Source: Duganella sp. BuS-21 (GTDB lineage: Bacteria > Pseudomonadota > Gammaproteobacteria > Burkholderiales > Burkholderiaceae_D). Taken from it: a DNA stretch of 64,000 nt. The notes beneath the pieces were generated by a model. It saw nothing but the letters and a program-made list of their open reading frames with translations. It was not told where the DNA came from and searched no databases. Location of the stretch: positions 310,001 to 374,000 of the forward strand of contig CP097466.1 in the NCBI GenBank assembly GCA_041874725.1. Direction: 5' to 3'. Shown piece by piece: positions 35,579-44,367 of the stretch (position 1 is its first letter; every line of letters begins with the position of its first letter). Both the position numbers and the translations under genes were made by a program.

Positions 35579-37195
35579 ATGCGCAACAATCAACCTGTCA
35601 CCAATCGCGAAGTGGAAGTCCTGGACGACCAGGCCATCGTTTCGAAAACTGATTTGGACGGCAATATCACCTATGTGAACCCGTACTTCACAGAAATCAG
35701 CGGCTTCACGGAAAATGAGTTGATCGGCGCGCCGCAGAACATCCTGCGCCACCCGGACATGCCGGCCGAGGCCTTCGCCGACCTGTGGGCCTCCATCAGG
35801 GCCGGCACGCCATGGACCGGCATCGTCAAGAACCGCTGCAAGAACGGCGATTTCTACTGGGTGCGCGCCAACATCACGCCGATCCGCGAAAACGGCCGCA
35901 CCATCGGCTACATGTCGGTGCGCGTGAAACCCGAACGCCACCAGATCGCCAAGGCCGACCAGGCCTACCGCGCCATCCGCACCGAAGCCAATCACGGCAT
36001 CCGCATCAAGAACGGCCAGGTCATCCGGGCCGGCGTCGGCTCGCTGCTGTCGCGCCTGAGCCATGTCTCGCTCGGCATGCGCATCTGGCTGGCCACCAGC
36101 GCGGTCAACGTGCTGCAAGTGCTGGTATGCGCCGCCGTGCTGCTGAACGGCGACAGCGCGCACAACTACGCCATCTTCGCCGCCACCTTCCTCGGCCTGT
36201 TGATCAACGTGTTCCTGTGGTACACGCTGCGCGTCTCCGTGCTGCAACCGCTCGACCGCGCCCTGCAAGGTGCCCGCTCGATCGCCGCCGGCGACCTGTC
36301 GTCGTCCTTCGAGACCGACGCCACCGACGAAGTGGGCCAACTGCTGCGTGCCCTGCAGCAAATGAACAGCAACCTGATCGCCACCATCCGCGACGTGCGC
36401 GTCAACGTGGAAACCATGGCCGTGGCCACCCGCCAGATCGCCGCCGGCAATGCCGACCTGTCCGGCCGCACCGAAGCGCAGGCCGCCAGCCTGGAGGAAA
36501 CCGCATCGAGCGTCGAACAGTTCTCCTCGACCGTGAAGCAGAACGCCGACAATTCCGAGCAGGCCAACAAGCTGGCGCAAAGCGCGTCGCAGGTGGCGGT
36601 GCAGGGCGGCGAGATCGTGGCCGACGTCATCGCCACCATGGACGAAATAAATAGTTCCTCGCGCAAGATCGTCGACATCATCGGCCTGATCGAAGGCATC
36701 GCCTTCCAGACCAACATCCTGGCGCTGAACGCCGCCGTGGAAGCGGCCCGCGCCGGCGAACAGGGACGCGGCTTCGCCGTGGTGGCCAGCGAGGTGCGCA
36801 ACCTGGCCCAGCGCAGCGCCACCGCCGCCAAGGACATCAAGAACCTGATCAACGTTTCGGTCGGCAAGGTCAGCGCCGGCATGGTGCAGGTCGACCGCGC
36901 CGGCGCCACCATGAAGGAAGTGGTGGCCTCGGTGCAGCAGGTGACCGCCATCATGAAGGAAATCTCGGTCGCTTCGCACGAGCAGAGCATCGGCGTCGAT
37001 CAGGTCAACTCGGCCATCGCCCACATGGACCAGGTCACGCAGCAGAACGCCGCGCTGGTCGAAGAAGCGGCCGCCGCCACCGCCAGCCTGGCGATGGAAG
37101 CGGGCGGCCTGACGCAGGCGGTCAGCCTGTTCAAGTTCGGCCCGGCCCGCAGTGCGCGCCGTGCGCCTCTGAATGTCAAACGCCTCGCCGCATAA
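35579..37195 (+). CDS. PAS-containing methyl-accepting chemoreceptor, Aer-like
   Basis: 538 residues from the ATG at 35579 with GGAG seven bases upstream. N-terminal PAS domain (about 15-120; ITYVNPYFTEISGFTENELIG), two close membrane helices (about 165-210), HAMP, then the methyl-accepting signalling domain with hairpin tip EAARAGEQGRGFAVVASEVR. The layout is that of the aerotaxis receptor Aer, where FAD in the PAS domain reads redox state. Its FNR box and its place before hemN and the cbb3 genes support an oxygen-sensing role. Confidence 0.92.
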   Translation: MRNNQPVTNREVEVLDDQAIVSKTDLDGNITYVNPYFTEISGFTENELIGAPQNILRHPDMPAEAFADLWASIRAGTPWTGIVKNRCKNGDFYWVRANITPIRENGRTIGYMSVRVKPERHQIAKADQAYRAIRTEANHGIRIKNGQVIRAGVGSLLSRLSHVSLGMRIWLATSAVNVLQVLVCAAVLLNGDSAHNYAIFAATFLGLLINVFLWYTLRVSVLQPLDRALQGARSIAAGDLSSSFETDATDEVGQLLRALQQMNSNLIATIRDVRVNVETMAVATRQIAAGNADLSGRTEAQAASLEETASSVEQFSSTVKQNADNSEQANKLAQSASQVAVQGGEIVADVIATMDEINSSSRKIVDIIGLIEGIAFQTNILALNAAVEAARAGEQGRGFAVVASEVRNLAQRSATAAKDIKNLINVSVGKVSAGMVQVDRAGATMKEVVASVQQVTAIMKEISVASHEQSIGVDQVNSAIAHMDQVTQQNAALVEEAAAATASLAMEAGGLTQAVSLFKFGPARSARRAPLNVKRLAA

Positions 37196-37201
37196 ACCAT
37201 C

Positions 37202-38608
37202 ATGAACACGCCTTTCCCACCCGTTGAATTCGATGCTGGCATCATCGGCAGGTTGAGCCAGTCGGGACCGCGCTATACCTCGTACCCGACCGCCGACCGT
37301 TTCCAGAGCGATTTCGGCTACGGCCAATTCCTGGAAGCGGTGGCCGGCCTGCGCATGCGCCGCAGCCGCCGGCCGCTGTCGTTATACATTCACATTCCGT
37401 TCTGCGACACGGTCTGCTACTACTGCGGCTGCAACAAGATCGTCACCAAGGACCACGGCAAGGCCGCCGTCTACCTCGGCTACCTGAAGCAGGAGATCGA
37501 CATGCAGGGCCGCCTGTTCGACGGCATGGGCCAGATCGGGCAGCTGCACTTCGGCGGCGGCACGCCGACCTATTTGAGCGACAGGCAGATGGGCGACCTG
37601 ATGGCGCACCTGCACGCCAACTTCGATTTCGCTTCCGACCAGCAGGGCGAGTATGCCATCGAAATCGACCCGCGCACGGTCAGCGTGGAGCGCGTACACA
37701 AGCTGCGCGCGCAAGGCTTCAACCGCATCAGCCTGGGCGTGCAGGATTTCGATACCGAGGTGCAGAAGGCCGTCAACCGCATCCAGCCCGAAGCGGAAAC
37801 GCGCGCGGTGATGGCCGCGGCGCGCGCCGCCGGTTTCCGCTCCATCAGCATCGACCTGATCTACGGCCTGCCCAAGCAGACCATGGCCAGCATGACGCAA
37901 ACGCTGGACAAGGTGATCGACGCCGCCCCGGACCGCATCGCGCTGTACAACTACGCCCACCTGCCGCACCTCTTCAAACCGCAGCGCCGCATCGCCGAGG
38001 CGGACATGCCATCGCCGGCGGCGAAGCTGGAGCTGCTGTCAATCTGCATCCAGCGCCTGTGCGACGCCGGCTACATTTACATCGGCATGGACCATTTCGC
38101 CAAGCCGGACGACGAACTGGCGGTGGCCCAGCGCCAGGGCCGTTTGCAACGCAACTTCCAGGGCTATTCCACGCGCGCCGAGTCGGAGCTGATCTCTTGC
38201 GGCGTATCGGCCATCAGCGCGGTCGGTGCGACCTATAGCCAGAACGAGAAGACGCTGGAGGCGTACTACCAAAAACTGGAAAGCGGCGTGCTGCCGGTCA
38301 CGCGCGGCATCAAGCTCGATAACGACGACCTGCTGCGACGCATCGTGATTCAAAAACTGATGTGCAATTTCGAATTGTCGATTTCGTCAATCGAGCAGGG
38401 TTTCCCGGTCCAGTTCCGGCTGTACTTCGCCAGGGAACTGGCGCAGCTCAAGGCGTTCGAGGACGACGGCTTGCTGACCATCGAAGATGACTGGATTTCA
38501 GTGACGCCGAAAGGCCGTCTGCTGATCCGCAATATCTGCATGGTGTTCGACCGCTATCTCAGCCAGCCGCAAGCCTTGCAACCGCTGCGCTACTCGAAAA
38601 CGATCTGA
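37202..38608 (+). CDS. hemN: oxygen-independent coproporphyrinogen III oxidase
   Basis: Radical SAM enzyme of anaerobic haem synthesis. 468 residues with cluster cysteines C68, C72 and C75 (HIPFCDTVCYYCGC), the HemN-specific extra Cys C77, GGGTPTYL and the C-terminal HemN domain (about 370-465). It starts six bases after the chemoreceptor stop and is therefore under the same FNR box. It supplies haem at low oxygen for the cbb3 oxidase encoded downstream. Confidence 0.96.
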   Translation: MNTPFPPVEFDAGIIGRLSQSGPRYTSYPTADRFQSDFGYGQFLEAVAGLRMRRSRRPLSLYIHIPFCDTVCYYCGCNKIVTKDHGKAAVYLGYLKQEIDMQGRLFDGMGQIGQLHFGGGTPTYLSDRQMGDLMAHLHANFDFASDQQGEYAIEIDPRTVSVERVHKLRAQGFNRISLGVQDFDTEVQKAVNRIQPEAETRAVMAAARAAGFRSISIDLIYGLPKQTMASMTQTLDKVIDAAPDRIALYNYAHLPHLFKPQRRIAEADMPSPAAKLELLSICIQRLCDAGYIYIGMDHFAKPDDELAVAQRQGRLQRNFQGYSTRAESELISCGVSAISAVGATYSQNEKTLEAYYQKLESGVLPVTRGIKLDNDDLLRRIVIQKLMCNFELSISSIEQGFPVQFRLYFARELAQLKAFEDDGLLTIEDDWISVTPKGRLLIRNICMVFDRYLSQPQALQPLRYSKTI

Positions 38609-38615
38609 GCAGCTC

Positions 38616-39398
38616 ATGAACACCGCACAGCTATTGCCCGTGTTTGTGGTCGGCCTGGCCGGCAGCATCCACTGCGCGGGCATGTGCGGCGGCATCGTGA
38701 CCGCCATCTCCGTCGTTCCTGCGCAGGCAGCAACCCATAGAACGCCGGTACGCATCGTCAGCATGGATTCCCGTTCGAACGGGAATGACGCGCTGCTGGT
38801 GCTGGCCTACAACACCGGCCGCATCGGCAGCTACATGCTGGCCGGCGCACTGGCGGGCGGCTTGGCCGGCGGCGCCCGCAGCATGGCGGCGCTGGCCGAC
38901 GTACAACTCGGCTTCTACTGGCTGGCCAATCTGATGCTGGTGGCGCTCGGCCTGTACCTGATGAACGCCTGGCGCGGCCTGGCGCGGCTGGAGCAGGGCG
39001 GCCGCCTGCTATGGCGCCGCATTGCGCCGGCGACGCGCTCCCTGCTACCGGCCGACACCCCGGCCAAGTCGCTGGCGCTGGGCGCGCTGTGGGGCTGGCT
39101 CCCATGCGGCATGGTCTACAGCGCCCTGACCACCGCCCTGCTGAGCGGCTCGGCAGCCGACGGCGCCGCCATGATGCTGGCCTTCGGCCTCGGCACGCTG
39201 CCGATGCTGACCGCCCTCGGCCTGCTGGGCGCACGCGTGGCGCAGACCATGCAGCGCCGCCCGATGCGGATCGGCGCCGGCCTGCTGGTGCTGAGCTTCG
39301 GCGTGCTCGGCCTGGCACGCGCTGCGGGCGTGACGGGCGTAACGGGCAACCTCGCGCCCGCATGGATAGAGATGCTATGCCTCACACCACACGCCTAA
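38616..39398 (+). CDS. TauE/SafE-like membrane protein of the cbb3 biogenesis cluster, with a REP insertion
   Basis: 260 residues. LAGSIHCAGMCGGIVTA at the N-terminus and six membrane helices match the COG2836-type family found beside ccoI/ccoS; a role in copper delivery or oxidase assembly is inferred from context. Residues 33-58 (VPAQAATHRTP...SRSNGNDA) are the in-frame translation of a REP pair inserted between helix 1 and LLVLAYNTGRIGSY. The rest of the protein is intact. The end overlaps ccoI by 22 bases. Confidence 0.82.
   Translation: MNTAQLLPVFVVGLAGSIHCAGMCGGIVTAISVVPAQAATHRTPVRIVSMDSRSNGNDALLVLAYNTGRIGSYMLAGALAGGLAGGARSMAALADVQLGFYWLANLMLVALGLYLMNAWRGLARLEQGGRLLWRRIAPATRSLLPADTPAKSLALGALWGWLPCGMVYSALTTALLSGSAADGAAMMLAFGLGTLPMLTALGLLGARVAQTMQRRPMRIGAGLLVLSFGVLGLARAAGVTGVTGNLAPAWIEMLCLTPHA
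38711..38790. repeat. REP pair (family R1) inside a coding region
   Basis: 80 bp with outer CGTCGTTCC...GGAATGACG and an inner block CCATAGAACG...CGTCAGCATGGATTCC shared with 41976-42053. The first hairpin is degraded (CCTGCGCAGGCAGC) while the second is intact (TTCCCGTTCGAACGGGAA). Confidence 0.82.
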
Positions 39399-41833
39399 GC
39401 GGTACGCCCGCCGCGTGCTACCACTGCGGCCAGCCCTTGCCGCACGACGTACGCCACATCGCCTGGACGGTCCTGATCGACCACCTCGAGCACACCATGT
39501 GCTGCCCCGGCTGCGCGGCGGTGGCGCAAACCATAGTCGACATGGGCCAGGAACACTACTACCGCGACCGCACCGCCTACGCCGCCAGCGCCGAGGGAGC
39601 GCAGCAGCTGCCGCCCGAACTGCAACTCTACGACAACGCCGATCCGCGCTTCGCCCTCGATGAAGACAGCCGCGAAGCCACCTTTACGGTGGAAGGCATC
39701 CGCTGCGCCGCCTGCGTGTGGCTGATCGAACAGCGCCTGATGCGCCTGTCCGGCGTCGACAGCGCACAGCTCAACGTCGCCACCGAAAAGCTCTATGTAC
39801 GCTGGAATACATATAGCTGCACGCCGGGCGACATCCTGGGCGCGCTGCACGCCATCGGCTACGCCGCCTATCCCTACGACACCGGCCGCCACGCCGACCA
39901 GCAGCAGCGCGCCGCCAAGACATTGGGCCGCCAGCTGTTCGTCGCCGGCCTGTCGATGATGCAGGTGATGATGTATGTCGCCCCGGCCTACCTGGCCGAA
40001 GACGGCACGCTGGACGACAGCATGGCCGCGCTGATGCGCTGGGCCAGTCTGTTGCTGACGCTACCGGCGATCTGCTACTCGGCGCAGCCATTCTGGCGCG
40101 GCGCCTGGGCCAGCCTGCGCGCACGCGCGCTCGGCATGGACGTGCCGGTGGCGCTCGGCATCGCCGCCGCTTTCGGCGCCAGCGCGGTCGCCACCGTCAG
40201 CGGCCAGGGCGCTGTGTGGTTCGACTCGGTGACCATGTTCATCTTCCTGTTGCTGTGCAGCCGCTACCTGGAACTGCGCGCGCGCCGCAAGGCCGGCGCC
40301 GCACTGGAGCGATTGCAGCACGCGCTGCCGGCATCGGCTTCGCTGCTGGAAAACTATCCGGCCAGTCGCGCCGCCACCGTGGTGCGCGCGGCCGCGCTGG
40401 CTGTGGACAACGTCATACTGATCAAGCCCGGCGAAGCGGTGGCCGCCGACTGCGTCATCATCGAAGGCCACACAGCGCTCGACCTGTCGCTGCTGAGCGG
40501 CGAGAGCGCGGCGCTGCCCAAGCAAGCCGGCGACGCCATTCCGGGTGGCGCCATCAACGCCGGCAACGCCATCCTCGCCCGCGTTACGCGGTGCGCGCAG
40601 GACAGCACCTTGTCCGACCTGATCAAACTGATCCACCGCGCCGGCGCCGACAAGCCGCACATCGCGCAATGGGCCGACCGCGTGGCCGCCTGGTTCGTCG
40701 CCGCGCTGCTGCTGCTTGCGCTGGCGACCTTCGGCTTCTGGTTCCTGCTCGACGGCGACGCCGCGCGCGCCTGGCCGATCGCCATCGCCGTGCTGGTGGT
40801 GTCCTGTCCCTGCGCGCTGTCGCTGGCGACGCCAACCGCACTGGCCGCCGCCACCGACAGCCTACTGCGCCAGGGCGTGTTGATCACCGGCCCGCAAACG
40901 CTGGAGACGCTGCACCGCGCCACCCACATCGTGCTCGACAAAACCGGCACGCTGACCTGGGGCCGCCCGCTGCTGCAACAGACGCAGGCGCTGAGCGGCA
41001 TGCGCGCCGAGTTCTGCCTGCAGATCGCCGCCGCCATGGAAGCCGGCAGCGCCCATCCGCTGGCGCGCGCCATCGTCAGCGCCGCCAACGAAGCTTGGCG
41101 CCAGGACTGGAACGCCAGCGCGCTGGTGGAAACGCCGGGCGGCGGCCTGGAAGGCATCGTCCACAACCGCCGCTACCGGCTGGGCAGCGCACAATTCGTC
41201 GCCGGCCTCAGCGGCGAAGCGCCGGCGCGCGACATGGCCGACGGCGTCACGCCGGTCTACCTCGGCGCGGAAGGACAGTGGCTGGCCTGCTTCCATCTGC
41301 ACGACGGCCTGCGGCCCGATGCGCAGGCCACGGTCGACTACTTCCAGCAGCGCGGCAAGACCATGGTGCTGGTCAGCGGTGACGACGCCATCCTCGCACG
41401 CCGCGTGGGCGACCAGCTCGGCATCGAAACCACGGTCGGCGGCTACCTGCCGGCCGACAAGCTCGATTTCGTCCAGCAGCTGCAACGGCGCGGCTGCGTG
41501 GTGGCGATGGTGGGCGACGGCATCAATGACGCCGCCGTGCTGGGCGCGGCCGACGTCTCCTTCGCCATGGGCGGCGGCGCCGCGCTGGCGCAGGCCCACG
41601 CAGACGCGGTGCTGTTCAACGGCCGCCTGAGCGCGGTGGCCGACAGCGCCCGCACCGCCGCGCGCACCATGCGCATCATCCGCCAGAATCTGGCCTGGGC
41701 CACGGTGTACAACCTGGTGGCGATCCCTGCGGCCGCCTTCGGCCTGCTCAACCCTTGGCTGTCCGGCGTCGGCATGGCGCTCAGTTCGGCCGTGGTGGTG
41801 GTCAATGCGCTCAGATTGCGCAGGAGTTCATGA
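39377..41833 (+). CDS. ccoI: copper-transporting P1B-type ATPase for cbb3 oxidase assembly
   Basis: 818 residues from the ATG at 39377; a longer open frame from 39011 is antisense-like shadow inside the upstream gene. N-terminal Cys-rich segment (CYHCGQ at 14-19, CCPGCAAV), heavy-metal-associated domain with GIRCAACVWL, eight membrane helices with the CPC motif SCPCALS, phosphorylation site DKTGTLTW, and GDGINDAAVLGAAD. The CcoI/FixI type supplies copper for the oxidase rather than copper tolerance, as its neighbours show. Confidence 0.93.
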   Translation: MPHTTRLSGTPAACYHCGQPLPHDVRHIAWTVLIDHLEHTMCCPGCAAVAQTIVDMGQEHYYRDRTAYAASAEGAQQLPPELQLYDNADPRFALDEDSREATFTVEGIRCAACVWLIEQRLMRLSGVDSAQLNVATEKLYVRWNTYSCTPGDILGALHAIGYAAYPYDTGRHADQQQRAAKTLGRQLFVAGLSMMQVMMYVAPAYLAEDGTLDDSMAALMRWASLLLTLPAICYSAQPFWRGAWASLRARALGMDVPVALGIAAAFGASAVATVSGQGAVWFDSVTMFIFLLLCSRYLELRARRKAGAALERLQHALPASASLLENYPASRAATVVRAAALAVDNVILIKPGEAVAADCVIIEGHTALDLSLLSGESAALPKQAGDAIPGGAINAGNAILARVTRCAQDSTLSDLIKLIHRAGADKPHIAQWADRVAAWFVAALLLLALATFGFWFLLDGDAARAWPIAIAVLVVSCPCALSLATPTALAAATDSLLRQGVLITGPQTLETLHRATHIVLDKTGTLTWGRPLLQQTQALSGMRAEFCLQIAAAMEAGSAHPLARAIVSAANEAWRQDWNASALVETPGGGLEGIVHNRRYRLGSAQFVAGLSGEAPARDMADGVTPVYLGAEGQWLACFHLHDGLRPDAQATVDYFQQRGKTMVLVSGDDAILARRVGDQLGIETTVGGYLPADKLDFVQQLQRRGCVVAMVGDGINDAAVLGAADVSFAMGGGAALAQAHADAVLFNGRLSAVADSARTAARTMRIIRQNLAWATVYNLVAIPAAAFGLLNPWLSGVGMALSSAVVVVNALRLRRSS

Positions 41834-42051
41834 TGGAAGCGCTGTATCTGCTGATTCCCCTCAGCGTGGCCTTGGTGTTCGCCGCGCTGTGGATTTTCTT
41901 CCGTGCCGCCGACGATGGCCAGTTCGACGACCTGGTCGGCCCCGCGCTGCGCATCCTGCAAGACAATGACCAGCCCGTCATTCCGGCGAAGGCCGGAATC
42001 CATAGAACGTTCGATCAACGTCAGCATGGATTCCGGCTTCCGCCGGAATGA
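41830..42051 (+). CDS. ccoS: cbb3 oxidase maturation protein CcoS, with REP-derived C-terminus
   Basis: 73 residues; ATG overlaps the ccoI stop, with AGGAG upstream. One membrane helix (about 6-24) followed by FFRAADDGQFDDLVGPALRIL, the family core. From about residue 49 (PVIPAKAGIH...) the sequence is a translation of the REP pair at 41976-42053, whose TGA ends the gene. CcoS is needed for cofactor loading into CcoN. The tail is likely dispensable. Confidence 0.88.
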   Translation: MMEALYLLIPLSVALVFAALWIFFRAADDGQFDDLVGPALRILQDNDQPVIPAKAGIHRTFDQRQHGFRLPPE

Positions 42052-42053
42052 CG
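41976..42053. repeat. REP pair (family R1) at the end of ccoS
   Basis: Hairpins TTCCGGC-GAAG-GCCGGAA and TTCCGGC-TTCC-GCCGGAA around a linker that matches the element at 38711-38790. It supplies the last 25 or so codons and the stop of ccoS and separates it from the ccoN promoter. Confidence 0.85.
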
Positions 42054-42068
42054 TTCATCCCGTAGATT

Positions 42069-42082
42069 TTGATCCACATCAA
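42069..42082 (+). promoter_or_regulatory. FNR box 1 before ccoN
   Basis: TTGATCCACATCAA, full consensus. With class II spacing the start would fall near 42117 and the -10 at 42105-42110 (TAACCT), leaving about 30 leader bases before the ccoN start. Confidence 0.82.
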
Positions 42083-42110
42083 AGTTTTTTGAGGTGCCTG
42101 AAAGTAACCT

Positions 42111-42124
42111 TTGATCTACATCAT
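42111..42124 (+). promoter_or_regulatory. FNR box 2 before ccoN
   Basis: TTGATCTACATCAT, one mismatch. Its centre is only 30 bases before the start codon and overlaps the start site predicted from box 1, so it cannot activate at -41.5 without placing the start inside the gene; it may instead limit expression. Confidence 0.7.
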
Positions 42125-42147
42125 CAAAGTGTTTCGGGAGAATCCAA

Positions 42148-43569
42148 TTGGATCAACATTACAACTACAAGATCGTCAAGCAGTTCGCCGTGGCGACGGT
42201 AGTCTGGGGCGTGGTCGGCATGCTGGTGGGGGTGATCATCGCCGCCCAACTGGCCTGGCCGGCGCTGAACCTGGACATACCGTGGCTGACCTACGGCCGC
42301 CTGCGTCCGCTGCACACCAATGCGGTGATTTTTGCGTTCGGCATCTGCGGCTTGTTCGCCACATCCTATTACGTGGTGCAGCGCACCTGCCAGGTACAGC
42401 TGTACTCGGACAAGCTGGCCGCCTTCACCTTCTGGGGCTGGCAGGCCGTGATCATCAGCGCCGTCGTCACACTGCCGATGGGCTACACGCGCGGCAAGGA
42501 GTATGCCGAGCTGGAGTGGCCGATCGCCATTCTGATCGCGCTGGTGTGGATCGCGTATGCGGTGGTGTTCTTCGGCACGCTGCTCAAGCGCCGCGTCAAG
42601 CACATCTACGTCGCCAACTGGTTCTTCGCGGCCTACATCATCGCCGTCACCATCCTGCACGTGGTCAACGGCGCCAGCATGCCGGCCTCGCTGTTCAAGT
42701 CCTACTCGGCCTATGCCGGCGTGCAGGACGCCATGATCCAATGGTGGTACGGCCACAACGCGGTGGGCTTCATCCTCACCGCCGGCTACCTCGGCATGGT
42801 GTACTACTTCATTCCCAAGCAGGCCGAGCGTCCGGTGTACTCGTACCGCCTGTCGATCGTGCACTTCTGGGCGCTGATCTTCACCTATATGTGGGCCGGC
42901 CCGCACCACCTGCATTACACCGCGCTGCCGGACTGGACGCAATCGATCGGCATGGTGTTCTCGCTGGTGCTGCTGGCGCCGAGCTGGGGCGGCATGATCA
43001 ACGGCATGATGACCTTGTCGGGCGCCTGGCACAAACTACGCACCGATCCGATCCTGAAGTTCATGATCGTTTCGCTGTCGTTCTACGGCATCGCCACTTT
43101 CGAAGGCCCGATGATGTCGATCAAGACCATCAACGCGCTCTCGCATTACACCGACTGGACCATCGCCCACGTGCACGGCGGCGCGCTGGGCTGGGTCGGC
43201 TTCATCACCATGGGCTCGATCTACTACCTGCTGCCGCGCCTGGCCGGCCAGCAGAAGATGTACAGCACCAAGCTGATCGACCTGCACTTCTGGGTCGCCA
43301 CCATCGGCATCGTGCTCTACATCGCCGCCATGTGGATCGCCGGCGTGATGCAGGGCCTGATGTGGCGCGCGGTCAATCCCGACGGCACGCTGACCTACAC
43401 CTTTGCCGAAAGCGTGAAAGCCACCTACCCGTATTACGTGGTGCGCTTCACCGGCGGTTTCCTGTACCTGAGCGGCATGTGCGTGATGGCCTACAACACC
43501 TGGATGACCTTGCGTGACCGCGACACCGCCGTGGCGCGCATCCCGGCCGTGCATGCGGCCCACGCCTGA
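42148..43569 (+). CDS. ccoN: cbb3-type cytochrome c oxidase subunit I
   Basis: Catalytic haem-copper subunit, 473 residues, 12 membrane helices. Haem and CuB ligands appear in [17 protein letters not shown] [25 protein letters not shown] and the late [12 protein letters not shown]. The start is a TTG at 42148 with GGGAG seven bases upstream; no ATG fits near the conserved N-terminus ([12 protein letters not shown]). Controlled by FNR boxes at 42069 and 42111. Confidence 0.96.
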   Translation: MDQHYNYKIVKQFAVATVVWGVVGMLVGVIIAAQLAWPALNLDIPWLTYGRLRPLHTNAVIFAFGICGLFATSYYVVQRTCQVQLYSDKLAAFTFWGWQAVIISAVVTLPMGYTRGKEYAELEWPIAILIALVWIAYAVVFFGTLLKRRVKHIYVANWFFAAYIIAVTILHVVNGASMPASLFKSYSAYAGVQDAMIQWWYGHNAVGFILTAGYLGMVYYFIPKQAERPVYSYRLSIVHFWALIFTYMWAGPHHLHYTALPDWTQSIGMVFSLVLLAPSWGGMINGMMTLSGAWHKLRTDPILKFMIVSLSFYGIATFEGPMMSIKTINALSHYTDWTIAHVHGGALGWVGFITMGSIYYLLPRLAGQQKMYSTKLIDLHFWVATIGIVLYIAAMWIAGVMQGLMWRAVNPDGTLTYTFAESVKATYPYYVVRFTGGFLYLSGMCVMAYNTWMTLRDRDTAVARIPAVHAAHA

Positions 43570-43583
43570 GATCGGAGCACAGT

Positions 43584-44198
43584 ATGAAATTCACCCATGA
43601 ATGGATCGAGAAAAACCCCTGGCTGCTGATCGCGCTGGTGACGCTGGTGGTCAGTGTCGGCGGCGCGGTGGAGATCGCCCCGCTGTTCTTCCAGAAGTCG
43701 ACCACGGAACCGGTGGCCGGCCTCAAGCCGTACTCGCCGCTGCGCCTGGTCGGCCGCGACATCTATGTGCGCGAAGGCTGCTACAACTGCCACTCGCAGA
43801 TGGTGCGGCCGTTCCGCGCCGAGACCGAACGCTACGGCCACTACTCGGTGGCCGGTGAATTCGTCTACGACCGCCCGTTCCAGTGGGGTTCCAAGCGCAC
43901 CGGTCCCGACCTGGCGCGCGTGGGCGGACGCTACAGCGACGAATGGCATCGCACCCACCTGCAGAATCCGCGCGACGTGGTGCCGGAATCGAATATGCCG
44001 AACTACCCATGGCTGGCCAAGACCACGCTGGCGCCGGCCGACGTGATACCGAAGATGAACGCGCTGCGCCGCCTGGGCGTGCCGTACAGCGAGGCCGAAG
44101 TCGCCGCCGCGCCGGAACAGCTCAAGGACAAGACCGAAGAAGACGCCCTGGTCGCCTACCTGCAAGGCCTGGGCACCCTGATCAAGACGAGGAACTGA
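43584..44198 (+). CDS. ccoO: cbb3-type cytochrome c oxidase subunit II
   Basis: 204 residues. One N-terminal membrane anchor (about 13-33) and a periplasmic monohaem cytochrome c domain with CxxCH at C66-C69-H70 ([14 protein letters not shown]). Met ligand likely in the ESNMPNYPW segment. Second gene of ccoNOQP. Confidence 0.96.
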   Translation: MKFTHEWIEKNPWLLIALVTLVVSVGGAVEIAPLFFQKSTTEPVAGLKPYSPLRLVGRDIYVREGCYNCHSQMVRPFRAETERYGHYSVAGEFVYDRPFQWGSKRTGPDLARVGGRYSDEWHRTHLQNPRDVVPESNMPNYPWLAKTTLAPADVIPKMNALRRLGVPYSEAEVAAAPEQLKDKTEEDALVAYLQGLGTLIKTRN

Positions 44199-44199
44199 C

Positions 44200-44367
44200 A
44201 TGGCACTCGATACCCTGTTTGACAACGCCAGCAGCGTGATGACCGTGATCTCGTTCATCACCTTTGCCGGCATCCTGTGGTGGGCCTATGTGCGCCACAG
44301 GGAAGACGATTTCGCCACGGCCGCGCAACTGCCGTTCGCCGACGACGAGGAGCAGCATCATGGCTGA
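44200..44367 (+). CDS. ccoQ: cbb3 oxidase subunit IV (CcoQ)
   Basis: 55 residues, one membrane helix (about 14-31, MTVISFITFAGILWWAYV) and an acidic C-terminus ending EEQHHG. Starts one base after the ccoO stop with GAGGA just before, and overlaps ccoP by eight bases. CcoQ stabilises the oxidase complex. Confidence 0.9.
   Translation: MALDTLFDNASSVMTVISFITFAGILWWAYVRHREDDFATAAQLPFADDEEQHHG

Noticed and set aside
39011..39376. 122-residue N-terminal extension of ccoI
   Set aside because: It overlaps the TauE-like gene in another frame and reads as a high-GC shadow; the Cys-rich CcoI N-terminus begins at 39377.
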